A stretch of DNA of 64,000 nt, from NCBI RefSeq assembly GCF_047948215.1, contig NC_134455.1, positions 293,347,647 through 293,411,646 of the forward strand, written 5' to 3'. The notes beneath the pieces were generated by a model. It saw nothing but the letters and a program-made list of their open reading frames with translations, searched no databases and was not told where the DNA came from. Both the position numbers and the translations under genes were made by a program. Source of the stretch: Lycorma delicatula. Taxonomy: Eukaryota > Arthropoda > Insecta > Hemiptera > Fulgoridae. This document shows, piece by piece, positions 50,901 to 62,470 of the stretch (the stretch's first letter is position 1; each line of letters starts with the position of its first letter).

Positions 50901-51770
50901 GCCTAATCATGTGTTTAGAACTGAAATAGTCAATCATCCCGAACATACGGGATCCCAAGGTATTCATATATTTCAGAACCAAGGAGGTTGGGTGACTTTC
51001 CTCATCATCTTGTTCTGTGACTTTTGGATCGCTTTAATAATCACTAGTCGTCCCCCAGGACTGAATACAATATGCCCATTTCGGTTTCAAGAAGGTCTTA
51101 TTCAAAAGCACTCTCAAAGGAAGTTTCTTCTTATAGGCCGTTTAGCAGGCTGCCGATTTTATCTAAGCTCTTCGAGAGACTTTTTCTTCGAAGCCTATGA
51201 ACTATGTTTGAAAGCGAAGATGATATATTACCCAATCATCAATTTGGTTTTAGAAGAGGCCACTCAATTACAGAGCAAACTCGTAGAATATATAATGTTA
51301 TTATCGGGTATCTCGAGAGAAAGCGGTACTGCTCTGCGGCATAATTGGACGTACAACAGGCCTTTGACAAAGTGTGGTTACCTGGCCTGCTCTTCAAGTT
51401 GAAATCTTGCCTTCCTCAACCTTACTATTTGATTCTGCAAAGTTATTTAGATCGTCGCTTCTCGCAGGTTAGGTATAATCCAGATTTATCTAACTTCTTT
51501 GAAAATGCCTCGGGAATGCCGCAGGCCTCGGTATCGTCACCAGATTTATTCCTAGTGTATATGTCTGTTGCTTCCTTGACTAGGAATTGTTGGAATTGCA
51601 ATCGTATGCGGGTGATACGGCGATCTTAGCAGCTGATAATGAGCGGATTGTAGCCTGCGAAAAACTTCAATTGGCGTTCGATGAAATCAGTACATGGCTG
51701 CACAAATGAAAGATTAAAAAGTCAATCCGGCGAAATCTACCCCAACTTGAGAAATAAAATAAAATTTCTT
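50900..51770 (+). mobile_element. Jockey-clade-like LINE fragment, reverse transcriptase
   Basis: Across frames: GRLAGC and LSSSRDFFFEAYELC (the YRPISLLP-to-LFERL region, about 51135-51210), INLVLEEATQLQSK (the QFGFR region, about 51238), DVQQAFDKVWLPGLLFKLKS (catalytic motif A, 51348-51406), GMPQASVSSPDLFLVYMS (51516-51570), a YADDTAILAADNE-like text at about 51605-51645 and FDEISTWLHK near 51680-51705. The order is right for RT; several frameshifts make it non-functional. Confidence 0.78.
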
Positions 51771-51894
51771 GTATAATAAAACTGTTAATTCTACTAATTA
51801 AACACTTATGATGTATTAGCTTATTCATTTGCTAATACAAAATTATTAAATATTGAAAGAAAAGGGTATTTATATTACACCGGTTTTTATATGG

Positions 51895-52045
51895 ATTTTA
51901 ATACTATGTATTGGATACCGGTGTACTTTTGCGGTTGAGGTTTAATTAAATGCACATCTCAGGAATGGTCGACCTGATTCTGTAAAAGATTACATCTTAT
52001 TTACATGTTATCCATATCATCCTCAACACTTATGCCATAGAAGGG
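51895..52045 (+). mobile_element. SINE, copy 3 (partial)
   Basis: GGATACCGGTGTAC, GCACATCTCAGGAATGGTCG and CATATCATCCTCAACACT repeat the body of the SINEs at 2.5-2.77 and 12.9-13.07 kb. The tRNA head and tail are not recognisable. Confidence 0.65.
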
Positions 52046-52059
52046 GTTGCTTAATTTTT

Positions 52060-53967
52060 TATTATATAATATTATTCTTTGTCTCTAATAAAGATAAATA
52101 AATATATTTATTTATTTGGAATAAAAATTATAAGGATATATAATATGCATACAAGAAATAAAGTGATTGGAATTTTAATGAATTAATTTGATGTAACGAA
52201 ATATAGAATTTCATTAATTTCCTCAATAGTGAACATATTTCTTAACGTTTCTCTTTAAAAATCAAATGACATATTAAAATATTAAATATTTAAACAATCA
52301 GAATTTCAAATAATTTTTAAACGCATGTAATTGCATAACAAAAGAAATAGTAAAATCTATTTCATTTCTCTGGATGGTGGAGTCACAATTTCCGGCAAAA
52401 GACTGTAAATGACTCTGAAAGGTTTATCCTTGGCTTTTTAAAAAAAACTTTTGTAATAAACACATGATTATTAGTTATAAGATCATCATTCTTTGACAAC
52501 TTAGAAATATTTAAAAAATCGCTGGAAAGGTCATTTATTTTTTGAATTATTCAAAATTAGCTATAGAATAATAGAAAAATTATTCTAAAGGGCACTATTC
52601 TTCTGTTGGATTAATCCATTTTGCCATTTTCTAATCATAAGGACAGTAATTAAACTGAAACTGCAGACGTTATTTGTTTACTGATTTTTTTTATTTTCTT
52701 ACAAGTATAAGCTCCGGTATGATTTTTTATTCAGTAAAAGTCACAAATTTACGGAAAGTTTATTCTTGATTTAAAATAGTTGCTTCTTAAGGTAAAAATA
52801 GTTTAAAATTCCTAAAATCCTAATGTTTTGTGCTATTTAAAACAGATTGTCTTCCTGAACAATAAAGACAAGAAATATTGATAACAATATCATTTCACTC
52901 TTAACCCTTCAGTCAATAAAGAATAGATAATTAATTTGTAATATAAGCTATAAATAACTGATTAATAATACAATTAAATAATAATTATATAAATAATTTT
53001 GATAATTATTTAAAAAAAATGTTTTTCAAAACTCTTATTTCCAATGTTATTCAAAGTAATATTTCATTATGCAGAAAAAAAGGCCTTATTTAACTTTTCT
53101 AGTATATTTAGATAAACAGTATTTTAAACCTAAAATATTCCAGCTTTACCTTTATTCAACATCTAATCAGCCCTCAAAAAGAATAAATCGCCAATCAATA
53201 TTAATAAAAAAAAAGTAATGAAAAACTCAATTTTTTCATTATATTGACTTCACCAATCCACAGTAAATCTGATACCAAAAACGGTACAGTAGACTATATC
53301 TAAATATTTGCAAGTTTTATTAGTAAATATTGAATCAAACCCTTTACTATGTCATTTGTTAATTTGTCGTCAAATTACAAAATATAAACGCTGTGAAGGT
53401 ATGTATACGTAATTCAAAGATAAAATATAGAATCTTTCCGGATACGTTCTGCTGGTGAAAATAAAGAAGGAAGTTCTTATAAAAATAGTTCGGAAACGCT
53501 TCGTTAGCGAGTGTCGGCTGACGAGAGATTTCGCCCTTACATCTGCGCTTTCGGTAAAATTAAGCCAGACTGGCTTCATTGGTACAGTTTCATTTGTCGG
53601 GATTAAGATGATTTATTAGGATGTATTCCTTGTGATACATTCATTCATAAATTCCTTGATGTATTTAATAAACATGGAGATAATTTAGTTAATTTTTATT
53701 AATAAAGAAAATTGCAGTAAATAAATGATAAAGAACGGAAATCTATTAGTATATTAGTTATTCTAACACAGGGATTTTAGTACTCTCCACCAAAAGACGG
53801 TTTAATTTTAACATAACCACATGTTTTTCAGAATATTTTAAAAAAAATGTAGGTGCGAAGTTTGATAAAATTGTAATTCATTTCAGATACTAGAAACACT
53901 TTTGAATTACTATATAATTCTCCCAGTACGAGGAAACCACTTTCCATTATATACATCATAAAGGGGT
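52060..53967. other. Duplicated spacer, unit 2
   Basis: Aligns with unit 1 at 43.3-45.3 and 46.55-46.96 kb (AACCCTTCAGTCAAT near 52902, AATATTGAATCAAACC near 53325, CGAGTGTCGGCTGACGAGAG near 53508, GTACGAGGAAACCACTTTCC near 53927). The piece corresponding to 45345-46550, including the exon 1 relic, is missing here. Confidence 0.65.
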
Positions 53968-53979
53968 ATAATATTTATT

Positions 53980-54837
53980 TAACTAAAGAGCAGATTCCGC
54001 TGCCAAAGAAGCGTGTATTCAACCTCCTTTCACCACCCGAGTTACTACCTTTGATTTTATCAATCGTATAAAACAATCACTGAGAGCAAGGTGGCAAAGT
54101 GACTGGGCGACTACCGTCGATAATAAACTCCGACGGATTAAAGATTCAGTGTTGCCATGGGGCTCCTCTTGCAGAAAATCTCGTCGTGAGGAAGTGGTCC
54201 TCTGCCGGTTTCGGTTACATCACACACGAATACCTAATGTCAGGAGAAGCCCCAGCCCTATGCACACGATGCAACTGCCGCATGACTGTGCACCACATTC
54301 TCGTGGACTGCATATGTTATGCGGCGTTGCGTCGTCAGTTTAATATACCTAGAAACATCCGTGATATCTTGTGCAATAATAACGGAATTTTGGACCGGAT
54401 ATTTCTCTTTTTGCATAGTACCAGGTTACGGCAAAGAGTTTAATATTATCATATATGTTTTTCTGTTAGAAGAGTTTTTTTAATAATTTTAACCTTTACT
54501 TTCAATTTTGATTTTTTTGGTTCTATGTATTTAATTTTACTATCCGGGGAGGGAACTTTTGCACAACCCATCGGAATTAGGTAAGTTTTATATAGTTTCT
54601 TTATTCGATTATTTTAACTTTTATATTTCATCAATTTCGTCTGTGGTATTAGTTTTGAGTTTTATTTTGCCTTCTTGGCTTGTTTTAATAAATTTTTATT
54701 ATGTGAATAATATTACATTTACACCTTATAAACTTTATTATTTTGGAGTTATTTTACCCTTTTATTAATAAAATTCCGGGCGATGATAACGCTCAGGCGT
54801 TTTTCGCCCACAAATAAAAAAAAAATAAATAAATAAA
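53980..54837 (+). mobile_element. 5'-truncated jockey-clade-like LINE, 3' end
   Basis: Carries the C-terminal part of ORF2: RARWQSDWATTVDNKLRRIK (about 54085-54145), RKWSSAGFGYITHEYLMSGE and ALCTRCNCRMTVHHILVDC (54182-54313), then RQFNIPRNIRDILCNNNG. A 3' untranslated region follows with TTCCGGGCGATGATAACGCT and an A-rich tail (54812-54837). It is flanked by the 12-bp duplication ATAATATTTATT (53968-53979 and 54838-54849). It lies in the intron-equivalent just upstream of the copy E exon 2 relic, and the same site in unit 1 (about 46955) lacks it. Confidence 0.82.
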
Positions 54838-54907
54838 ATAATATTTATTATATAGCTTAAGTTTAGAAGTCTGAAATACAACAATGCAAAAATCTTTTTC
54901 TTTTCAG

Positions 54908-55245
54908 AAAACCTGTTCGGAAACAACCAACACCAGTTTAGCAACAACAATAACCAGTAGCAACAAGCAGAACCTGAATGGATAATTGTAAATAATAACA
55001 ACCAGAATCGAAACAACAACAACCAAAATAATAACCAGAATTGATAGAATGTAAATCATAATGATGAGAACCAGTACAGTAATAATGAAAATCAGAATAA
55101 CCAAAATAATCAACATAATAACAATAATATAAACGATTGCAGAAACAAGTCTAGGACAATTACAACAATCAGAGCTAATCTAGTACAACAACAATAACAA
55201 ACCAGAATGTCAAAAATTTTAATAATAAAACTAATAGGGCGTTAA
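54908..55245 (+). pseudogene. Copy E exon 2 remnant of the Asn/Gln-rich family
   Basis: After CTTTTCAG at 54901-54907 the text AAAACCTGTTCGGAAACAAC matches the exon 2 start of gene A (AAAACGTGTTCGGAAAC). Broken Asn/Gln codons with stops follow, parallel to copy D exon 2 (the AACAACAATAACCAGTAG and AACCAGAATTGATAGAATG blocks). Its exon 1 is absent. Confidence 0.75.
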
Positions 55246-55249
55246 CAAA

Positions 55250-55800
55250 AATACATATCGGCGAGATCAACCGCCAAATATAAGATTTAGAGTTAGAGAT
55301 GCCACACTAGCGTCGACTAGAACTACCATCGAAGCGGTTAAAGTAAGTACAAATCTGCAAGGAATCGCAGTCAGAATGAAGCGTCCGCTGCAAGTCCCTG
55401 TCCGTAGCATATATTGTCCGAATTTTGATTGGAAGGATGATATAATGCATTTAGTTACCCAAATTTCCCCACCCATACTAATAGTGGGTAACTTTAATGC
55501 ACACAATCCTATTAGGGTGTTGGACCAAACTGATCCCTGGGGAAGAGTTGGAAAAGTTTCGTTTAAATTCTAAACCTATTATATTAAACAACGGCTGAGG
55601 TACTTCTTTTAATGCCAAAGGCGGGTTGACGTCCTGCATAGATTTATCATTTAAAAATGCATCAATAGCAGCAAGTACACTTTTAAGGTTTTAAACGATT
55701 TCTACAGAAGTGATCATTTCTGAAGAAAGAAGTCATATGTGTTTGAAGATCCTACGCGAAAAAGCACAACTTACTCCCAGTAAGTTATCGGTATTCAAGT
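55250..55800 (+). mobile_element. Jockey-clade-like LINE fragment, endonuclease
   Basis: Frames give VRSIYCPNFDWKDDIMHLVT and ISPPILIVGNFNAHNP (55397-55510), the GDFNAHN metal-binding block of apurinic-type endonucleases, followed by DPWGRV, NNG-GTSFNAKGGLTSCIDLS (about 55590-55650) and a degraded SDH region near 55705-55715. The fragment begins where the copy E exon 2 relic stops. Confidence 0.75.
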
Positions 55801-55809
55801 TTTAGAAGA

Positions 55810-58790
55810 ACAAATGCTACAATTTTTGTTAAAAAGTTATTTTTTTATAAAAAGATCTGACAATAATTTAGCGATATTCTTTGGAATATTAGTTACAGCT
55901 TCACCTCAAAGATAAAGTTGTTTAATATTGTTATTTTGCTTACATTTTTTTATCTACGGAAACATTAATATCTATGTTCAACTGATTTTTAAAATGAGGA
56001 AAAATATTTAATATTTGCAGAAACTTATTCATACGATAAACTTTTTAAACGTAAAGAAAATTTCTAAAATATATAGATTAAGTTGCTTGCTTACTTTATC
56101 AAAAAAAAAAAAAAAAATACTGTTTTTTAACTTCATATCAAAAAACTATTATTTTCCGATAATATTTAGTTTTTGAATTATCCTCTAGATTATCTGTTGG
56201 TACATTTATTTTTAGAAACGGATCAATCAAATCTAAGCAATAACTCAACCTGAATTAAAGCATTATATTTGCTGAATTTGGAGAATTTTTTATTAATAAC
56301 GTTACTTATAATTGATTATAATTCTTATAATCAAAATGTTTTAGGTAAATCTATAGAAAATTTATACTAATGTAAAAAAAAATTATCACAAAAAATAATT
56401 AAATATATATTTAGAAAAAAATTATTAATTCTATTTCCTTGTGACCTAATTATAATTTTAAATCAATCATAAACGATTAATAAATTATATCAATTACTTT
56501 TAATTTGCGTTCAATGAAAACGTTTAAATTTAAAAAAAATTGATTTTAACGTCTTCTTTATTTACTTTTAAGTTTTTTATATCAATTTTATTGAAAATAT
56601 GAATTTTATGTGTCTGTTTATCCCATAAAACAAAAAATGTCCAATTTTCGTATGTTTTATGAAGTCGCTTTTGCGAAACAGGTAAAATTAGTATTCGAAG
56701 GAAAAAATGTAATTCTGCTTGTCTTCGTAGAAGCTAAAAAAACAAGTACAATTAATTTTTTTTAAATCCAGCATTTTTCCTAAGTATTGAAATTCTTAAT
56801 AAGGCCTTTCTCAAAGTCTGTTAGAATAATAGTTTAATAATTCGACCCGTAACACAAAATTTATCAAATCAAATTTCATAACATTGGTAAAAGTATTATC
56901 CAGATACAGAACAGGATAGATTTATTGTACATATTTAAATAACAGTGCAGTTACTTGGAAGTAGTTAGAAAATAGTTACATATTTCAGATTTAGGCTTAA
57001 ATTTCTCAGAAAATTATTCGAAGTTATTTCTTATAGGTAGTTCCCTGATTTTTCAAAAAAGGGAGTTTAATGTAATTAGTCTTACAAAATTCCAAATGCC
57101 CATTTGCGCTGCACAATTATGGCTCACAAAACTACCTTTATTTTGGATCTAAAATCATCTTCAATTCAAACGTTTGTAAGTTACTTTAATTGTTTTTCTC
57201 TTTAATTTGCCGCAGACATAAAGTGAAAATATAATTAAATAGAAACTGAAGGATAACATAACGTAAACTTGGGCTTTTTCGTCGCTAAGTATTTAAAAAA
57301 TAAATAATAATAATAATAATACAACGGAACGTAATAAGAGTATTACATCGTTAACAATTATAAGGAATTGATCACGTTCTATACATTTATTCATTGGACA
57401 CAGTAAAATAAGGGACCAATTAAAAATACTTTCTATTTTCGGGTATTTATATTCGGTGTCATTTTTATTTACTTGTAAATTAACAAAATGTTCTTTAAAA
57501 TTTTATGAATAGAAAGAGTTAATTAAACACTTATTTAAGAAAATTAAAAGGAAAATTGTTACATCGTTGAAATTAAAAAAAAAGTTAAGTTTTTCTTGTC
57601 TGAACATTAAACTCCTCAAATTATTTTTCCTTCTGTGGATCATCTAGTAAGAATGTTAGTTTTTTCTTGTTTAAAGTATAATCGGTATTATTTAATTTCA
57701 TTATACTGTACAAATACGTTGGCTTTGAGAAATATTGAAGTAGACACTAGTGAAAGAGTAAGTTGTTATTACTACACAGAAGATGTAAACAATAAAAAGT
57801 TTTCTTTAAATAATTGCTAAATTAGTGGATAAAAACACCTACTGTATATAAACGTTCTAGTAGATATAGAAAATACTCATAGAGCAGCGAAATGTGCACA
57901 GAATTAAATCAGTTTTTTAATAATTTTTTTTTTCTTTAATTAAAAATAAATCAATATTTAATTATTAAAGATATTTAAGAAAAAGTTAAACTATCTTGTT
58001 CATCATCTAAAAGAAAATTGTAAAATATTTAAAGATAACATTTTATCATATTCCAAAGATCGAAGATTTTTGTTAATATATTTTTACAACAATATTTTAT
58101 AATGTAGAATAAAAATATTAAAAAAATCGATTTATTACATCTATCATGAGATAATAAATAAATAACAATAAAAAATATGAATAATAACTGTTATAGTTAA
58201 ACTGAATTAGTCTGATACAACGAAATGTACCATATCTCATAATGCTTGTAATACTAGTTCTTATCTTTCTAAAAACCATACAAAATAAATATTCAGAAAT
58301 TTAAATCTGCCTAAGGCTGCTTAAATTTATACATGTAATACATAAATAAAATTTCTTTTGTCACTTTACAAGCCACAAATCTTTAAGATAAGAATTTATT
58401 GTGAAAGGCAATTGGATCATGTATTTTTCTCGTTCTCGATGAAAATTCTTGAAATAGAGACGTGTTAAAAGAAAGGTTTCTGTTCCTAAAATTCAGCAAC
58501 AAACGTATTTTTAGTAAAAGTTGTTGATTAATTTGGTCTTGACCTTCGTTTAAATTTATATCTGTAATGAATTAATCATAACACGGTGCTGCAATACTCT
58601 CTTAATCAACATTACCTTTTTCCACTTTCTCACATAATGGTATATCAATAAATGTCTTTATTAAAATTGTTTTTAGAAATAAAACTTGATTGTTGGAGCC
58701 TAATTTTAGATATCAAGTTTAGTTCATATGTTTCTGGGTAGGTATGCAAATAGCTCATCAACTCTTGTTTAAGTTAAAAATTTTGATTTA
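55810..58790. other. Duplicated spacer (matches 11.2-11.95 and 15.07-17.2 kb)
   Basis: In order, this region matches the sequence upstream of gene A on both sides of the LINE at 11954-15069, so around 56850-56900 it shows the uninterrupted state. No gene supported. Confidence 0.6.
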
Positions 58791-58799
58791 TCATTATTT

Positions 58800-58980
58800 T
58801 TCTCACAAATATGAATTTAATGAACACATACGGATCCAGGGAGCAGAGCCCTCTGGCTAGACAGGAAAGGTGAGCAAAGCTATCTATAACCTGATCGTGA
58901 CGGGAAACACAAATAATCATGTTGAGGAGGTGAAACCGTGACGGGGATGCTACTATATTTATATAAATTTAATACATGAA
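58800..58980. repeat. GC-richer repeat-like fragment
   Basis: ATACGGATCCAGGGAGCAGA, GCCCTCTGGCTAGACAGG and ACCGTGACGGGGATGCTACT stand out from the AT-rich surroundings. The wording (gcgag/gccc...ctggctag) recalls repeats ending with (ATTT)-like tails, and a GTTT run follows near 58995. The class is unknown. Confidence 0.35.
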
Positions 58981-58984
58981 CGCG

Positions 58985-60870
58985 TAAGTTTGTCTGTTTG
59001 TTTGTTTGCTACACCATTATGCGAGCATCAACTGACCAATTGCTTCAAATTTTCAGGATATATTTGTTTTATCAGTTAATGTATTTCTTTTCCATTTTTA
59101 TAAATTGGTTTCGAATTGTTATATTTTCAACGTATATGTTTATACAGTGAGAACAGAAAAAGTAGACATTTCTATGAAATTTTATTATACGATAATTTCC
59201 TATAAAATTTGGTTTTACGTAAGGTAACTTTCATTTATAAAAGATTAAATTTTCTGATAAAGCATTTGCTAAATAAAGATTTATCAGAAATTTTTTTATG
59301 AGAGAGTCTCATTAACCAACTAACGGACTCTAAACGGAAGCCATTTTTTATTTATTCTTATTTTTACTACTTTTTTCAATATTTTAATATTATTTCTAGG
59401 CAAAATATATTCCAACGTTTGTGGTGAAGTATTTTGCCAGTTCATTAGGGCTGGATAAATTAGTTCTATTTCTTTTTAAATTTCATTATACAAATGGAAA
59501 ATTCTGTTTGTGTATTTGTCAGTATAAAATAAGTTGTAATAAAAGTACTTACCTTTTTATTTTTAATTAATATCTTACTGATTTATTCACCTTAGCAAGT
59601 CTTTATAACAGTTAACTTTTTTAATCAAAATTAGTCAATGGAATTAATCACTTTCTCACAAATTAATTAATAACTTTCAACTTGGATAAAAATCTTTTTA
59701 AGATCGATTGCCAAAGAGAGATTTTAAATTATCAAAAGGCTAAGGCTAGATAAAAAGTATTCAAATAATTATTTTTTTAAACAGTACATTATTAGGAATA
59801 GTTTATAAAAACCTTTTTAAAGTGTATTTCATGAATTGTTAGAGAAAAATATTTAAAAAAGCTCTCACAAAAAATGATGATATCTACTGAACTTTTTAAA
59901 TCGCTACGTAGTAGACCAGAAATTTTCCTAATATATCAGTTACCGCATTAAATAAAAAATTTCATGTAGGAAATTTTAATTAAAACAGATAGATACAGAA
60001 TCCTTTTTTATTAAAGTGGGATCATTTTCCTGGAGTGTAGCGATAATCTCTTAATTTTCCTGACTTTGTTGAAACATGAAGGTGTACTTCTCAACAACGT
60101 GAAGGGCAATGTATTCCTAGACGTATTTTAGGATCTGTTAGGTTTGTAATGACTAAGAGTTTGCTCCAATCATGTGGAATAATCGACAAAATACTAAGGG
60201 AAATTTAACCAGTTTTCTTGTAATTTATGTGTCCAATTTCTTAACTGTATTATCCCTCGGTCAAAGGAAGCATTACATTATTTCAGGACTGTATCAGAAA
60301 GGACTTCTAATAAAATAATCTACGGTTTAAAATTAGAATGAATTTTAACTATATTTTGAAACAAAGATCATACCAAGAATGTTTTAAAGTCTAAATCAGA
60401 TTTTAAAAATGAATTCATCTTCTTGTAAACTTTTTAATAAAGTTAAAATTCATGAATTATTACAGAAATTTTCAAGTAATTTATTTATAATTCAAATGAA
60501 AAGTGTCTCCATTACATAAAGGAAAAAATCCCTTTTCTGCATTTTTCAGATTTGCTGCTAAGGAAAGGAAAATTACATGAAAGATTTGTATAAAAATGGT
60601 ATCACACTATATCGACTGAAGAATTGATTAAAGAAAACATCCCTTTCTACGTGTAGGGCTTCATATTACCTTGGGCTTCATTCTATTACCTAAATATCAT
60701 GTGAAACGTTACTTAGTGGAAATGACTATGAAATTCATAAGTACCTCTCACTTTAATACTTCTTAACACTAGTTTAATATTTATATTAAAATTTTATCAT
60801 AAACAAAGACAGCAAAAGGTAAAATGTTTTGTGCAAAATAATAAATAATATTGAAATATGTTATTTACTC
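58985..60870. other. Spacer 3' of gene C, duplicated from the region 3' of gene B
   Basis: Corresponds in order to 20.58-21.95 kb. No gene seen. Confidence 0.55.
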
Positions 60871-60875
60871 AGTTT

Positions 60876-60881
60876 TTTATT
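60876..60881 (-). terminator. Polyadenylation signal of gene C
   Basis: AATAAA on the minus strand, about 61 nt after the gene C stop, in the same place as in genes A and B. Confidence 0.55.
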
Positions 60882-60941
60882 AAAATATATTCTATTAATA
60901 TAAAGTAAATCATGTTAGATGTTATAAAAACAATGACTTAT

Positions 60942-62470
60942 TTATATAGCCCATTTCAAAGATTGAAACCAGCTATTGCTAACTGGAATTTTGTTATTGT
61001 TTTGGCTTTTTGCATTTTGATTGTTGTTGCTGCTCTGGTTCTGATTGTTCTGGTTGTTGTTGGCTTGATTCTGATTGTTGTTTTGATTCTGATTGTTTTG
61101 GTTATTGTTGTTGTTGTTATTGTTATTATTGTAGAGAGCATTTTGGTTATTATTGATCTGATTATTGTTATTGTTCTGGTTCTGGTTGAAGTTGTTGTTC
61201 ACATTTTGGCCATACTGGTTATTGTTGTTGAAATTATTATTGTTTTGGTTACTGTACTGGTTGCTGTTCTGATTTTGATTGTACTGGTTATTGTTCTGGT
61301 TGTTATTCTGGTTCTGGTAGTTGTTATTGTTGTTTTGGTTGTTGTAATTGTTCTGGTTTTGGTATTGGTTGTTATTATTGTAATTGTTCTGGTTTTGGTA
61401 TTGGTTGTTATTATTGTAATTGTTCTGGTTTTGGTATTGGTTGTTATTATTGTAATTGTTCTGATTATTGTTATTATTTTGGTTCTGGTAGCTGTTTACA
61501 TTCTGGCCATACTGGTTTTGATTGTTATTAGTGTAGGAGTTTTGGTTGTTATTATTATTGTACTGATTCTGGTTGTTGTTTACATTCTGGCCGTACTGGT
61601 TTTGGTTGCTGTAATTGTTGTTGTTATTGTATTGGTTGCTGTAATTGTTGTTGTTATTGTTTTGGTTGTTGTAATTCTGGTTGTTGTTATTGTAGTTGTT
61701 CTGGTTGTTGTTATTGTAATTGTAGTTCTGGTTTTGGTTGTTGTTATTGTAGTTGTTGTTCTGGTATTGGTTGTTGTTATTATAGTTGTTGTTCTGGTAT
61801 TGGTTGTTGTTATTGTAGTTATTATTTTCATTCTGGCCATATTGGTTCTGGTTGTTTTGGTTATTGTATTCGTTGTTGTTGTAATTATTTTGGTTATTAT
61901 TGTTCACGTTCTGGCCATTTTGGTTCTGGTTATTGTATTGGTTGTAGTTGTTGTTGTTGTTATTGAACTGGTTGTTTTGGTTATTGTTGTTCTTGCTATT
62001 GTAAGCATTATTATTGTACTGGTTCTGATTGTTGTTGTCATTCTGATTCTGGTTATTGTAGTTGTTGCTGTTCTGATTATTTTGGTTATTATTATTGTAT
62101 TGGTTCTGATTGTTGTTGTTGTTGTTGTTGTTGTTGTACTGGTTTTGACTATTGTTGCTGTACTGGTTCTGTTGTTGATTCTGGTTATTGTTATTGTTGT
62201 ACTGATTATTTGGATTATTCTGGTAGTTATTATTATTGTTCTGGTTCTGATTGTCATAATTTACATTTTGTCCATTTTGGTTATTGTTGTTGTTGTTGTA
62301 TTGGTTGTTATAATTTTGATTGTTGTTCTGGTTATTAAATTGATTGTTGTTTTGGTTCTGATTGTTGTTATTATTATAGTTGTTTACATTTTCGTTCTGG
62401 TTGTTACTGTACTGATTACTGTTCTGGTTATTATTGTTGTACTGGTTCTGGTTGTTTCCGTACACGTTTT
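60942..62470 (-). CDS. Gene C exon 2 (partial gene): Asn/Gln/Tyr-rich secreted protein body
   Basis: Begins after TTTTTCAG with ENVYGNNQNQYNNN and stays open for 509 codons to TAA at 60942-60944, keeping the same phase as A and B. It is made of N/Q/Y runs with YGQNVNNN modules. Three successive identical 12-residue units (NNQYQNQNNYNN) are coded by a 36-bp repeat at about 61350-61450. It ends in KIPVSNSWFQSLKWAI, the conserved family tail. Exon 1 is not in the window: the intron runs past 64000, and intron sequence similar to that of gene B is visible to about 63660. The frame is intact throughout exon 2, so the gene is probably functional. Confidence 0.83.

Noticed and set aside
50566..50982. 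138-residue minus-strand frame with many aromatic residues
   Set aside because: No recognisable domain; lies in spacer next to LINE debris and is hydrophobic from T-rich base composition.
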